Source: Pseudomonas soli (GTDB taxonomy: Bacteria > Pseudomonadota > Gammaproteobacteria > Pseudomonadales > Pseudomonadaceae). From it: DNA of 64,000 nt. The notes beneath the pieces are model-generated. The model was not told the DNA's origin and ran no database searches. It saw only the letters and a list, made by a program, of their open reading frames with translations. The DNA lies in contig NZ_FOEQ01000005.1 of the NCBI RefSeq assembly GCF_900110655.1, positions 62,001 to 126,000 on the forward strand. Reading direction: 5' to 3'. Positions 42,975-51,609 of this stretch are shown here, piece after piece. The number at the start of each line of letters is the position of its first letter. The first letter of the stretch is position 1. The translations under genes and the position numbers were made by a program.

Positions 42975-44027
42975 TCAGACCGGCGGCGTCTTCTCTTGCG
43001 CCTGCAACCAGCGAATCACCTCGGCCACCGGCTGGATCAACTCGCCGGGGATGTATTGTTCCTCCAGACTGTCCGCGAACAGCGCCCGTGCCAGGGGTAT
43101 GCGCTCCAGCACCGGCACGCCTTCTTCCTCGGCGATTCGGCGTACCCGCAGGGCCTGCTCGTCGGTGTACTTCAGGGTGACCAGCGGCAACGGGGTTTCC
43201 CCGGCCTCGTAGCGCAGGCCGACTGCGATGTGGGTCGGGTTGGTGACGATGACCGACGAACGCCTGACGTCTGCACGCAACGTCCCGTGCTGCAGTTCAC
43301 GGTGGCGTTTGCGGCGCTCGCGCTTGAGCTCCGGCGCGCCTTCCTGCTCCTTGCGCTCACGCTTGACCTCATCTTTGCTCATGCGCAACTGCTGGTGATG
43401 CTGCCTGCGCTCCAGGCCGTAGTCGGCCGCTGAAATCGCCATGAAACCAACGGCGCAGACGCCGATCAGCTGGCCCAGCAGGTTGCCCAGAACAGGCAGG
43501 ATGCAGCCGATGCCGCACAGTGGAACCCGCAGCAACGCGGGCAGGTTATCGCTGAGCAGACCGAGCACCAATGCGCCGAGCAGCAGCACCTTGAGCAAGG
43601 ATTTGAGAAAGTCGAGCAGGTTCCTGAGCGAGAAGATTCGTTTCATCCCCTCCACGGGACTGACCTTCTTGAGGTCGGGTGAGAGCGACTGCGTGTTGAA
43701 TAGCAAGCCGGTTTGCAGCAGGTTGCCCGCGCTGGCGGCAATCAACGTGGTCAGCAGGAACGGCAGGGTGAGCCACAGCAGTTCGTGCAGCAACTGTTGC
43801 AGCATCAGCTCCAATGCCTGGCGAAAAGGCAGGTGGAGCAGGGGCTCGGGAAGCAGCATCAGCGCTCGCAGGTGTCCGAGGAAGTAGTCGGGAAAGCCCA
43901 GGGGCAACGTGGCGAGGCTCAGGATCAGCACGCTGGATACCAGTTCCTTGCTCTTGACCACCTGGCCGTTACGTCGTGCATCGCGCAATTTGGCCCGAGT
44001 AGGATACTCGGTCTTTTCCGTGCTCAT
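42975..44027 (-). CDS. sctU: Export switch protein SctU (YscU/PscU)
   Basis: The 350-residue protein has four N-terminal membrane helices and a cytoplasmic part with the autocleavage motif NPTH (SSVIVTNPTHIAVGLRY), cut between Asn and Pro in the family to switch substrates. The N-terminus MSTEKTEYPTRAKLRDARR is typical. It ends the yscN-U operon and overlaps sctT by 4 bases. Its end is 40 bases from the convergent 62-codon frame. Confidence 0.94.
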   Translation of the reverse strand: MSTEKTEYPTRAKLRDARRNGQVVKSKELVSSVLILSLATLPLGFPDYFLGHLRALMLLPEPLLHLPFRQALELMLQQLLHELLWLTLPFLLTTLIAASAGNLLQTGLLFNTQSLSPDLKKVSPVEGMKRIFSLRNLLDFLKSLLKVLLLGALVLGLLSDNLPALLRVPLCGIGCILPVLGNLLGQLIGVCAVGFMAISAADYGLERRQHHQQLRMSKDEVKRERKEQEGAPELKRERRKRHRELQHGTLRADVRRSSVIVTNPTHIAVGLRYEAGETPLPLVTLKYTDEQALRVRRIAEEEGVPVLERIPLARALFADSLEEQYIPGELIQPVAEVIRWLQAQEKTPPV

Positions 44028-44812
44028 GGCTGCTCCAGCAAGGGGCCGAGCAGGCGCACCGCGTGCAGCGCGCTGAACACCTGATCCTGGGCCTGCGCCA
44101 TCAACAGGTACAGATAGGGCACCAGCAACGCGCTGCAGACCAGGCTCTTGATCGGCATGGACAGGATGAATACGTTCAGCGTCGGGGCGAAACGGCTGAT
44201 GAGTGCCAGGCCGAACTCGGCGAGGAACATGGCGATCAGCAGGGGCGCGGCGAACAGTAGGCACAGGGTCATCAGGTAGTCGAACTGGGCCAGGAAGAAC
44301 ACGCTCCACTGGTCGCTGATCTGTGGGTAATAGCTGGCCACGGGCCAGCTGGCGTAGCTGCCCAGCAAGGCGCCAAGCAGTCCCAGGAAGGCGCCACCGG
44401 TGAAGAACAGGGTGACCAGGGTCTGCAGCAGCAGCGCTCCGGTGGGGCTGGCCTGGCTGCCCAGCAACGGGTTGAGGGTGGACGCCAGGGTCGCTCCGCG
44501 CTGGTTGTCGATGAGAAAGCCGCAGGCCTCCAGCGCCCAGAACGGGATGCACGCGATGGACCCGAGCAGCAAGCCGAGCAGCACTTCCTTGCCGATCAGC
44601 AGCCCCAGTTGCAGCCCATCCAGGCCTGGCGGCACGGTGCCCGCCACGCTGGGGTAGATGAACAGCGCCACCGAGCACGCCACGCCATTGCGTACCAGCG
44701 CGCCGCCCAGTACCTGCTTGCCGAGGATCGGCAGCACGATGAAGCAACTGAACAGCCTGGGCAGGATCAGGCTGAAGTTCAGCAGGGCCTGTTCAAGCGC
44801 ATGGACAGTCAT
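44024..44812 (-). CDS. sctT: Export apparatus protein SctT (YscT/PscT)
   Basis: The 262-residue membrane protein has six or more hydrophobic helices and SctT/FliR marks such as GLLIGKEVLLGLLLGSIA, GFLIDNQRGATLASTLNP and SMPIKSLVCSALLVPYL. With SctR and SctS it forms the export gate. It starts inside an ATGA overlap with sctS; extending upstream in frame would cover all of sctS. Confidence 0.93.
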   Translation of the reverse strand: MTVHALEQALLNFSLILPRLFSCFIVLPILGKQVLGGALVRNGVACSVALFIYPSVAGTVPPGLDGLQLGLLIGKEVLLGLLLGSIACIPFWALEACGFLIDNQRGATLASTLNPLLGSQASPTGALLLQTLVTLFFTGGAFLGLLGALLGSYASWPVASYYPQISDQWSVFFLAQFDYLMTLCLLFAAPLLIAMFLAEFGLALISRFAPTLNVFILSMPIKSLVCSALLVPYLYLLMAQAQDQVFSALHAVRLLGPLLEQP

Positions 44813-45075
44813 CGCACCCACAGGACACGCTCGAGCACCAGATCGGTGTAGCGGTAGAGCTCGCTGCCCATCCAGTCGGCCGTGACGAACAGGGTAACGA
44901 CCACCGCGACCAGCTTGGCGACGAAGCCCAGGGTCTGTTCCTGCACCTGGGTCAGCGCCTGGACCAGCGACACCAGCGTACCCACCAGCGCGGCCATCAG
45001 CACCGTCGGCAGTGACAGGATCAGTATCAACCACAGCGCCTGGCTGGCGAAGTGCAGGACTTCGGTACTGCTCAT
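44809..45075 (-). CDS. sctS: Export apparatus protein SctS (YscS/PscS)
   Basis: The 88-residue protein has two membrane helices: LWLILILSLPTVLMAALVGT and VAVVVTLFVTADWMG, joined by the conserved LVSLVQALTQVQEQTLGFVAK loop, of which VQALTQVQEQTL is the FliQ-like signature. Four SctS copies join the SctR/SctT gate. It lies 1 base after sctR and overlaps sctT by 4. Confidence 0.95.
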   Translation of the reverse strand: MSSTEVLHFASQALWLILILSLPTVLMAALVGTLVSLVQALTQVQEQTLGFVAKLVAVVVTLFVTADWMGSELYRYTDLVLERVLWVR

Positions 45076-45076
45076 C

Positions 45077-45730
45077 TCAGCCCCCGTAGCTCAGCACCAG
45101 GCCATGGGAGAGGCGCCCCCAGCCATCGAGCAGGACGAACAGCAACAGCTTGAAGGGTAGCGAGATGGTCACTGGCGACACCATCATCATCCCCATGGCC
45201 AGCAGGATGTTGGAGATGATCAGGTCGATGGCGATGAATGGCAGGTAGATCAGGAAGCCGATCTCGAAGGCCCGGGTCAGTTCGCTGATGGTGAACGCGG
45301 GCAGCAGGACGAGCAGGCTGTTACCGTCGACCTGTTCGGCATAGTGGCTGGGCCACAACTGGCGCGTGCTGTCGAGGAAGAAGGCGCGCTCGCGTTCGTT
45401 GACCTGTTTGTCGAGGAACGTGCGAAACGGTTCCAGGCCTTCGTCGAGAAAATGTTCGATCGAGTGAGCATCACCGAGGACTGTCTCATGGGTATTCAGG
45501 TAGTCGTAGGTGGCCATGCCCACCGGCGCCATGACGTAGATGCTGAGGATGATCGCCAGGCCATACAGGGCCATGTTGGGTGGGATCTGCTGTACTCCCA
45601 GGGCGTTGCGCAGCAGCGAGAAGACCACGGTCATCTTCAGGAACGAGGTGGCCATGACCGCAATGAAAGGGGCCATCGACAGCAGCGCCAGGCCAAGGAT
45701 CAGGCTCAGTTCGTCAGGCAACTGGATCAT
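45077..45730 (-). CDS. sctR: Export apparatus protein SctR (YscR/PscR)
   Basis: The 217-residue protein equals YscR in length. FliP/SctR marks are FLKMTVVFSLLRNALGVQQIPPN, seen as MTVVFSLLRNALGVQQIP, then LPAFTISELTRAFEIGFLIY and DLIISNILLAMGMMMVSP. It has four membrane helices. The start overlaps sctQ by 4 bases. Confidence 0.96.
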   Translation of the reverse strand: MIQLPDELSLILGLALLSMAPFIAVMATSFLKMTVVFSLLRNALGVQQIPPNMALYGLAIILSIYVMAPVGMATYDYLNTHETVLGDAHSIEHFLDEGLEPFRTFLDKQVNERERAFFLDSTRQLWPSHYAEQVDGNSLLVLLPAFTISELTRAFEIGFLIYLPFIAIDLIISNILLAMGMMMVSPVTISLPFKLLLFVLLDGWGRLSHGLVLSYGG

Positions 45731-46650
45731 GTCGGGTCGTTTTCCAGCAGCCGCGTCACCCGCACCCCGAGGCGACCGTCGATGCGCACCAGCAAGCCGC
45801 TGCCGATATAGCGCTGATTGGCAAGAATGCGCACCTCGGCCGCCAGCGGGCTGTGCAGCTCTATCAGGGCGCCTGGCCCCAGGGTCGACAGCGTGTGCAG
45901 GTCAAGGGTCTGGCGACCGACCTCGAAACTGACCGCGATCGGCAATTGCTCCAGTTCCCCCAGCGCGGTATCGGGCGGCGGTAATGATTCGTGCATGCGG
46001 ACTAGCTCCAGGTCTGTGTCGTTGAGCAGCAGTTCTGCCCAGGGATGGCCGTCGAGCACACCGAGTAACCGGGGTGGCATTGGCGTGGCGGCGGGCAGCA
46101 GCAGGATGTCGCCCATGCCGAGTTCACGCAGCTCGTGCAGCGACAGGTCGTGGGGGGGCCATTGCAGTGAGAGGTTCAGCGCGATGTTCAGGCGTTCACG
46201 CAGCGGGCGTCGCGGCAAGCTGGCGAGCAGGCGCTCGCAATCGCCTTGCACCCAGCAGGTCAGCGCGCGTGTGGCGTGCTTCAGCGATACTTGCAGGCAC
46301 GCCGTGCGCTGGCAGACACCTGCCGGTTCGATACCCAGGCATTGCAGGCCAGGAAGCCAAGGGCTGTCCCGTTGCAGCAACGCCATTTGCAACGGTGCCG
46401 GCAGGCTGGCGAAGTCGGCTTCCTGCAAATGTGGCGCCAACCATTGCGCCAGATGCTGCCGACGGCACAGCAGGCGCGCCGGCACGCCTTGCCAATCGAC
46501 CAGCACGACCAGGTCGGTGTCCCCCTCGCAAGCGACGATGTCCAGCAAGGCCTGGCGCTCGGCATCGACATAGCTACGTTGGCGATGGCTCAGCAGTCGC
46601 TGCAGGCGCAGCTCCTGTTCGTTAGCGGATGGGAAGCTCGCTGGGCTCAT
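45727..46650 (-). CDS. sctQ: Sorting platform pod protein SctQ (YscQ/PscQ)
   Basis: The 307-residue protein ends in a SpoA domain (LEQLPIAVSFEVGRQTLDL, GALIELHSPLAAEVRIL) and has an internal SpoA-like part (RERLNIALNLSLQWPPHDLS). YscQ is also 307. Many SctQ genes also make a short C-terminal product from an internal start; a candidate is the ATG for MHESLPPPDTALGELEQLP. The gene starts at ATG 46650 in an ATGA overlap with sctP. Confidence 0.88.
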   Translation of the reverse strand: MSPASFPSANEQELRLQRLLSHRQRSYVDAERQALLDIVACEGDTDLVVLVDWQGVPARLLCRRQHLAQWLAPHLQEADFASLPAPLQMALLQRDSPWLPGLQCLGIEPAGVCQRTACLQVSLKHATRALTCWVQGDCERLLASLPRRPLRERLNIALNLSLQWPPHDLSLHELRELGMGDILLLPAATPMPPRLLGVLDGHPWAELLLNDTDLELVRMHESLPPPDTALGELEQLPIAVSFEVGRQTLDLHTLSTLGPGALIELHSPLAAEVRILANQRYIGSGLLVRIDGRLGVRVTRLLENDPT

Positions 46651-47435
46651 GGTTCGGGCCACCACTCGTCGAGCACGTGGCGCCGGTTGCGTGAACCTTG
46701 CTCGCCGTCGCCGTTTGCGGAAAAGCCGAGGCTGACCGGCTGCGCTGGATCAAGCCGTTGCAGGCGTTCGAGCAGGTCTGCGCAAGCCACCTGCAATTGC
46801 CGCAGACTCGCTGGCGCGGCCTGGATCTCCACCTGCAAACCTGCGCCTCCATGGCGCATGTGCACCTCGACAGCTCCCAACTGCGGCAACCGAGCACGCA
46901 GCAGGGTCAGTTCGCGCTTGTCGGCCTTGCAACCGAGCACTTGCAGGTGCAGGCGATCCACCAGTATCTGCAGGTCTTCATTGAAGGTGACGCCCGGGCA
47001 GGGCAGTACCCTGTCGACCACTGCACGTTCACAGGTCAGGGCATGAACCGGGGCCGGTATGGCGCTTTCCTGGGGTAGCAGGCGACTGGGCAGGGTGTCG
47101 GCGTGATCGCGAATGTCTCGCTGCACGGTCTCGGGTACGCTCTGGACCGTCGACCCGGGCGCCTCGAGTTCTTCGGGCGCCGTCGCGGTGAAGGGATGCA
47201 TGACAACATCCTCGGTTAGCGTCGGTGGGGCCGGCACAGGTGGATAGTGCTCCGTCCTGCGCATGGCGGGCGCCAAAGGGTAGCCGAGGCGCAGATGGCC
47301 AGCCTCTCGAGGCATGCCCTGCCTTTCCGGTGGTGCTAGCAGCTGTTCGAACAACAGCCGCTGGCTGTTCAGGGGAGGCAAGCGAGGCGTGTCATTCGGC
47401 GGGATTGGTAAGGCAGGCACGGGCAGGGTCTTCAT
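46647..47435 (-). CDS. sctP: Needle length regulator SctP (YscP/PscP)
   Basis: The 262-residue protein has the SctP plan: a Pro-rich variable N-terminal region ([32 protein letters not shown]) and a C-terminal globular T3S4-like domain (LQILVDRLHLQVLGCKADKR, LTLLRARLPQLGAVEVHMRH). YscP is about 515 residues; ruler length sets needle length in Yersinia, so a short needle is inferred. Start ATG 47435 overlaps the sctO stop by 4 bases. Confidence 0.8.
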   Translation of the reverse strand: MKTLPVPALPIPPNDTPRLPPLNSQRLLFEQLLAPPERQGMPREAGHLRLGYPLAPAMRRTEHYPPVPAPPTLTEDVVMHPFTATAPEELEAPGSTVQSVPETVQRDIRDHADTLPSRLLPQESAIPAPVHALTCERAVVDRVLPCPGVTFNEDLQILVDRLHLQVLGCKADKRELTLLRARLPQLGAVEVHMRHGGAGLQVEIQAAPASLRQLQVACADLLERLQRLDPAQPVSLGFSANGDGEQGSRNRRHVLDEWWPEP

Positions 47436-47902
47436 GGTTGCAAGCCACCGTGTAAGCGATGCTCCTCCAGCTCGAGCTCCTGCCTGCATTCCGCCAGCCG
47501 AGCGGCGCGTTGGTGAGCCTCATCTCGTAGTTGGACGAAGCTGTCCCTTTTTTGTCGAGTCTGGGCGAGCTGCGCTTGGGCCTGCTGGTGTGCCGTGTGC
47601 TGGCGCGCCAGTGCCTCCTCGCAGGCAACGACTTGCCCGTGCAGGCTCGCTTCGCGCTCACCGAGCAGGCTGACCTGTCGACGCCAGTGCTCCAAGGCAC
47701 GACAGTCGATCAACTGGCCGACATGCGCGGCGAACAGGCGCTGTTGTTCTTCGCGGGACCCGCGTTGAAAGGCCAGGTACGACTCGACAGATTGTGCCTT
47801 GGCTTTTTCTGCCTTCTGTAGAAAGGCCAGTTGGCTTCGCGCTTCACGCTCGGCCCGCTGAAGCCTGCGTTGCTTGATGTGCGCAAGGGCAGTCAGGGGC
47901 AT
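47432..47902 (-). CDS. sctO: ATPase stalk protein SctO (YscO/PscO)
   Basis: The 156-residue protein is nearly all charged helix ([36 protein letters not shown]), a coiled coil of FliJ/YscO type that sits in the SctN hexamer. YscO is 154 residues. Start ATG 47902 ([13 protein letters not shown]) overlaps sctN by 10 bases. Confidence 0.88.
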   Translation of the reverse strand: MPLTALAHIKQRRLQRAEREARSQLAFLQKAEKAKAQSVESYLAFQRGSREEQQRLFAAHVGQLIDCRALEHWRRQVSLLGEREASLHGQVVACEEALARQHTAHQQAQAQLAQTRQKRDSFVQLRDEAHQRAARLAECRQELELEEHRLHGGLQP

Positions 47903-49221
47903 CGGGTGATCTCGAGTAGTTGGTCGAGGCTCTGTCGCAGCGAGACGTTCTCGTCGCAAGGCTGGCAGAGCCAGGCGCGGATGGCTTCGCGTTTGCCGAT
48001 GGCCTGGTCCGCGAGCAGATCCTGGCCGTGCGTGTATTCACCGATCCTGAGCAGCAGTTCGACTTCCTCATACCGGGCCATCCATTCGCGCAGTCGGCCG
48101 GCGGCGGTCCGGTGTTCCGGGCTGACCACCTGGTTCATGACCCGGCTGACCGAGCGCAGCACGTCGATGGCCGGGTAGTGGTTGGCGGCTGCCAGGGCCT
48201 GGGACAGGACAATATGGCCATCGAGGAGCGAGCGGGTTTCCTCGGCGATCGGCTCGTTCAGGTCGTCGCCTTCCACCAGCACTGTGTAAAGCGCGGTGAT
48301 CGAACCCTTGGCCGATTGCCCTGCGCGTTCCAGCAGGCGCGGCAACTGGGCGAACACGGAAGGCGGGAAGCCGCGTCGAGTAGGCGGTTCGCCCGCGGCC
48401 AGGCCGATCTCCCGCTGGGCCCGGGCGAAGCGGGTCAGGGAGTCCATCAGCAGCAGTACCTTGTTGCCCTGGTCGCGGAAATATTCGGCGACGCTGGTGG
48501 CGACGAAGGCCGCCCGGGCGCGTTCCATGGCCGGGCGATCAGAGGTCGCGACCACCAGCACCGCACGGCGCAGGCCGTGCTCGCCGAGTTCTTGGTGAAT
48601 GAATTCGCGCACCTCGCGGCCGCGCTCGCCGATCAGGGCGAGCACGATCACGTCGGCCTCTGCGTTGCGCAGTAGCGTGGCCAGCAGAGTGCTCTTGCCG
48701 CCACCGGCGGGGGCGAAGATGCCTGTGCGCTGCCCTTCGGCGCAGGTGAGCAGGCCATCGATACAACGCACGCCCAGGCTCAAGGGGGTATCGACCAGCT
48801 TGCGGCTCAGTGGCGATGGCGCGTCCCGATGCACGGGGTACCAGGCTTGTGGTGTCGCCGACGTGCTGCCGTCGAGCGGATTGCCCAGGCCGTCCAGCAC
48901 CGTCCCCAGCAAGTGCTCGCCTACCCCCACGCGGTGCATGCCGCCGGTGGGGCAGACTTCGGTGCGCGTGCACAGCCCCTGCATGTCGCCCAGCGGGGCG
49001 AGCAACGCCTGCTCCTGCTGCAGGCCGATGACTTCGGCCAGCAGTTCAGGCTGGCCGCCCGGCTTGCGCAGCCGGCACAGCTCGCCGACCTGCACGCCCG
49101 GCGCCAGCGCGCGTATCAGGGTGCCGGTGACCTGGGTGACCTTGCCGTTGACTTGCACCAAGGTGGCGTTGTTCACGGCGCCCAGCAGGGTCTGGGGAAT
49201 CTGGAGCAGCGATGGCGGCAT
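47893..49221 (-). CDS. sctN: Type III secretion ATPase SctN (YscN/PscN)
   Basis: The 442-residue hexameric ATPase unfolds substrates and removes chaperones. Walker A is [14 protein letters not shown], Walker B is [19 protein letters not shown], with [13 protein letters not shown] and [18 protein letters not shown] as family marks. Length agrees with YscN (439). It opens the minus-strand yscN-U operon and is driven by the ExsA-type promoter at 49252-49304. Confidence 0.96.
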   Translation of the reverse strand: MPPSLLQIPQTLLGAVNNATLVQVNGKVTQVTGTLIRALAPGVQVGELCRLRKPGGQPELLAEVIGLQQEQALLAPLGDMQGLCTRTEVCPTGGMHRVGVGEHLLGTVLDGLGNPLDGSTSATPQAWYPVHRDAPSPLSRKLVDTPLSLGVRCIDGLLTCAEGQRTGIFAPAGGGKSTLLATLLRNAEADVIVLALIGERGREVREFIHQELGEHGLRRAVLVVATSDRPAMERARAAFVATSVAEYFRDQGNKVLLLMDSLTRFARAQREIGLAAGEPPTRRGFPPSVFAQLPRLLERAGQSAKGSITALYTVLVEGDDLNEPIAEETRSLLDGHIVLSQALAAANHYPAIDVLRSVSRVMNQVVSPEHRTAAGRLREWMARYEEVELLLRIGEYTHGQDLLADQAIGKREAIRAWLCQPCDENVSLRQSLDQLLEITRCP

Positions 49222-49251
49222 GGGAAAGGTTACGGCACGAAGATGCGCGCC

Positions 49252-49304
49252 ATTCTAGGTGGCCTGCTGCGCAGCGGATTTCACTGTGAGGCGCATGTTT
49301 TTAG
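49252..49304 (-). promoter_or_regulatory. ExsA-type promoter for the sctN-sctU operon
   Basis: On the minus strand: CTAAAAACATGCGCC (49290-49304), 6 bases, TGAAA (49279-49283), exactly 21 bases, TAGAAT (49252-49257). The TGAAA fits the TGnnA element of ExsA sites, and a 21-base gap to the -10 is the wide spacing known for ExsA promoters. Confidence 0.7.
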
Positions 49305-49338
49305 TTTTCGGTCGGCTACTGTCGCACCTGGCCACAGG

Positions 49339-49391
49339 CTAAAAAGAAGCGGCCAGTGGCAACAGTGGGGCGCAGGGCTTGCCTCTAGCAT
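49339..49391 (+). promoter_or_regulatory. ExsA-type promoter for the yopN-yscV operon
   Basis: On the plus strand: CTAAAAAGAAGCGGC (49339-49353), 6 bases, CAACA (49360-49364), exactly 21 bases, TAGCAT (49386-49391). It stands back to back with the sctN promoter, 34 bases apart. Confidence 0.65.
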
Positions 49392-49425
49392 GGTGCTCAT
49401 TCTTTGACGTGGCGACGAGGTGGGG

Positions 49426-50274
49426 ATGAGCGAAGGCGTCGGCTTTATACGGAGTGAACCGGTGCTGGCGATGGTGCCCGGTTGGGAGGCGCTAGGGGCG
49501 CCGGTTTCGCAAGGGCAGCAGGTGATACCGATGGCGCAACAGGCCAGCATGGCGGAAGAGGTGTCCATGGCGTTCTCGTCATTGGCCAACGCGCGGCTCA
49601 GTAGCCGCAGTCGCGTTACCGATGCGCGTCAGCTGGGATCGCGCGCCGGCCAGGAGGCCGAGGCCATGTTGGCCAAGGTACCGGATGTGCAGCGTCGGTC
49701 ACTGGATGAACTGGTGGCCTGGTTGCGCCAGCATCCCCAGCTGACCCCGGGTGAGCTGGACGCCCGCCTGGATGGATTTTCCGCTGAGGCCTGTCATCGC
49801 TACCTGGCGCTGGCGTATGCGCGTGACGCGCTGGGCGCGTCGGGCGACGCGCATGGTTTGGCCGGCAAGCTGGACCAGGCCTTGGCAACCCTGATGCAGC
49901 GCCACGGCCAGGCGATCGAACTGGGCATCGAGATCGGTCCGCTGGCCCAGGCGACGCAGGCCCAGGGGGTGGCCGACGTGGGGGCGCTGCGCGGCGTGTA
50001 CTGCGACTTCCTGTGCGACTATCGCGGGCTCAGGCATGCCTGGGATGAGCTGCGTGCACGCTTTGGCGATGCCGCCATCGCCGATATTGCGCAGTTCATG
50101 CTCAATGGTCTGGCCAGCCATATCAATGGTCCGTCCTCGAGCCTGGACAGCAACCGGTTGCAACAGGTGGTCAGCGACATGAAGCTGGTGCAGGCGCTCA
50201 AGAAACTGGAAGGCGACACTGTCGCGCTGTTCCGCCAGCTCGCCGGAGAGCCCAGTGGCGTACGGACCTTCTGA
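49426..50274 (+). CDS. yopN: Gatekeeper SctW, YopN/PopN type
   Basis: The 282-residue protein is of the YopN/LcrE/InvE family: a flexible N-terminal secretion region, a chaperone-binding part (MAEEVSMAFSSLANARLS) and helical domains (MQRHGQAIELGIEIGPLA, LRGVYCDFLCDYRGLRHAWD). The TyeA part is a separate gene just downstream, as in Yersinia. Gatekeepers block effector release before host contact. Start ATG 49426 follows GAGGTGGGG. Confidence 0.87.
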   Translation: MSEGVGFIRSEPVLAMVPGWEALGAPVSQGQQVIPMAQQASMAEEVSMAFSSLANARLSSRSRVTDARQLGSRAGQEAEAMLAKVPDVQRRSLDELVAWLRQHPQLTPGELDARLDGFSAEACHRYLALAYARDALGASGDAHGLAGKLDQALATLMQRHGQAIELGIEIGPLAQATQAQGVADVGALRGVYCDFLCDYRGLRHAWDELRARFGDAAIADIAQFMLNGLASHINGPSSSLDSNRLQQVVSDMKLVQALKKLEGDTVALFRQLAGEPSGVRTF

Positions 50275-50539
50275 CTTGGTCGGCGACCTCCTGGCGCTGA
50301 TCGATAAACGCTGGACGACAGTGCAGGACATCCAGCGCCTGCTCGTGGCGATGCCGCTGGGCCCGCAGGCGCAACGCATCCAGTGTCTGCGTGAGTTGCA
50401 GCGGATCTTCCGTCTGCTGCCCGTGCAAGTATTCACTGACGAGGCGCATCGCGAGCATCTGCTGACGATCTGGCAGTTGGCCATGGACCAGGCCATCGAC
50501 GACGAGGAGGCGCTGCTGTGCGGCGCGCGGGAGGCATGA
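50255..50539 (+). CDS. tyeA: TyeA-type gatekeeper subunit
   Basis: The 94-residue protein begins MAYGPSDLVGDLLALIDKRW, close to Yersinia TyeA, and continues with FRLLPVQVFTDEAHREHLL. TyeA binds the C-terminus of YopN to close the gate. The GTG start at 50255 lies 20 bases inside yopN and is supported by the match of the first residues. The frame differs from yopN, so the two are distinct genes and not a broken InvE-like fusion. Confidence 0.88.
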   Translation: MAYGPSDLVGDLLALIDKRWTTVQDIQRLLVAMPLGPQAQRIQCLRELQRIFRLLPVQVFTDEAHREHLLTIWQLAMDQAIDDEEALLCGAREA

Positions 50540-50913
50540 GCATGGATCCGTGCACGGCAGCCGTTGCCCAGTTCTGTCGCCATTTGGGTGTGGCGCCAGC
50601 GCATCGGCAGGAGCCGTTGCTGCGCCTGGAGCTGCCAGGGGCAGGCGTTCTGCAGCTCGAACGGCGAGGGGGGCAGTTGACGCTGTGGCTGGAGTTTCCC
50701 GTGCACGGGGCGATGTTCGAGCGCGCCATGCAGTGTGCGCTCAGGCAGGTGTACGAACATCAGGCCCCAGGTTGCCTGCTGCGCTGTGGACTGCTTGCCG
50801 ACGATCGTCTGGTGCTGCTGGCAGGCCTCGACGAACACGGCTTGACCGAGCAGGCCTTGCATCTGGCCTATCGCTTGCTGACGCGTGTACGCACCGAGGT
50901 TTTGGCGACATGA
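50536..50913 (+). CDS. sycN: SycN-type chaperone of the gatekeeper
   Basis: The 125-residue protein aligns with SycN/Pcr2: AVAQFCRHLGVAPAH, LLRLELPGAGVLQLERRGG and LTLWLEF in the N-terminal half and LAYRLLTRVRTEVLAT at the end. SycN with YscB escorts YopN. Start ATG 50536 is in an ATGA overlap with tyeA. Confidence 0.87.
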   Translation: MSMDPCTAAVAQFCRHLGVAPAHRQEPLLRLELPGAGVLQLERRGGQLTLWLEFPVHGAMFERAMQCALRQVYEHQAPGCLLRCGLLADDRLVLLAGLDEHGLTEQALHLAYRLLTRVRTEVLAT

Positions 50914-51275
50914 GCTTTATCGAACCGGCCGGGCAGGTCGATCATTCCTGGCTACCGTGGGCGCCAGCCGACGCGGCGCGTGCCTCGCCAGGATGCGAGG
51001 CTTTGCCTCGGCCGAGGCACCCGGTGCAGGCGCACTTGCGTGAGCTGTACCCGCAGTATCAAGCGGCACGCCTGCGGCTGGCCTACGCCAGGCCCGAGCA
51101 TGACCTGCGCAACCTGTACGACCCGCAACGCTTCACCCGTGCGCTGGGCTCATTGATGAAGCAGTTGCTTGCGTCGCAGAGTCCCGGGGACCGAGAGGCG
51201 GCGGCGCTTGTGCAAGCGCTGCTGGCCGATCGGCGCACGCTGGGTTACTGCGTTAACTTCTTGCTCAAGGTGTGA
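50910..51275 (+). CDS. yscX: YscX-type secreted export component
   Basis: The 121-residue protein has the YscX/Pcr3 marks RHPVQAHLRELYPQYQAARL and DRRTLGYCVNFLLKV and the usual length (122). YscX is exported and needed for needle and rod secretion, and binds YscY and the SctV cytoplasmic ring. YscX and YscY occur only in the Ysc family, so they fix the family of this system. Overlaps sycN by ATGA. Confidence 0.88.
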   Translation: MSFIEPAGQVDHSWLPWAPADAARASPGCEALPRPRHPVQAHLRELYPQYQAARLRLAYARPEHDLRNLYDPQRFTRALGSLMKQLLASQSPGDREAAALVQALLADRRTLGYCVNFLLKV

Positions 51276-51279
51276 ACAC

Positions 51280-51609
51280 ATGAAATTGTCGAACGAACAG
51301 CAGGATGTCTTGCAGCTGTTGGCCTGGTTGCATCTGCAATGCGCTCGGCCCGAACGGGCGCGGGTATTGCTGGAGGTGCTGTTGCGCGCCGTTCCCCAGC
51401 ATCGCGTCGGGTGCCGGGCCGCAGTGGTGGCAGCGCTGGAATTGGGCGATTGGGCGAGCGCCGAACGGCAGTGCCTGGCGCTGCGCGAAGCAGGCGAGCT
51501 GCGGCCGTCCTTGTGGCTATGCCTGAGCCAGGCGCAGCAAATGGCCGGCCGACTGGAGCAGGCCCAGGCCACCTATGCCGAGTACCTGCGTCGTGAGGCG
51601 CGCCGATGA
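51280..51609 (+). CDS. yscY: YscY-type chaperone of YscX
   Basis: The 109-residue protein has TPR-like helices as in YscY/Pcr4: [20 protein letters not shown] and [19 protein letters not shown] then [10 protein letters not shown]. It holds YscX in the cytoplasm. Start ATG 51280, 4 bases after yscX; the stop overlaps the sctV start. Confidence 0.88.
   Translation: MKLSNEQQDVLQLLAWLHLQCARPERARVLLEVLLRAVPQHRVGCRAAVVAALELGDWASAERQCLALREAGELRPSLWLCLSQAQQMAGRLEQAQATYAEYLRREARR

Noticed and set aside
49426..50539. A frameshift splitting an InvE-like gatekeeper
   Set aside because: YopN and TyeA are separate genes in the Ysc family, and the second frame starts with a TyeA-like MAY N-terminus.
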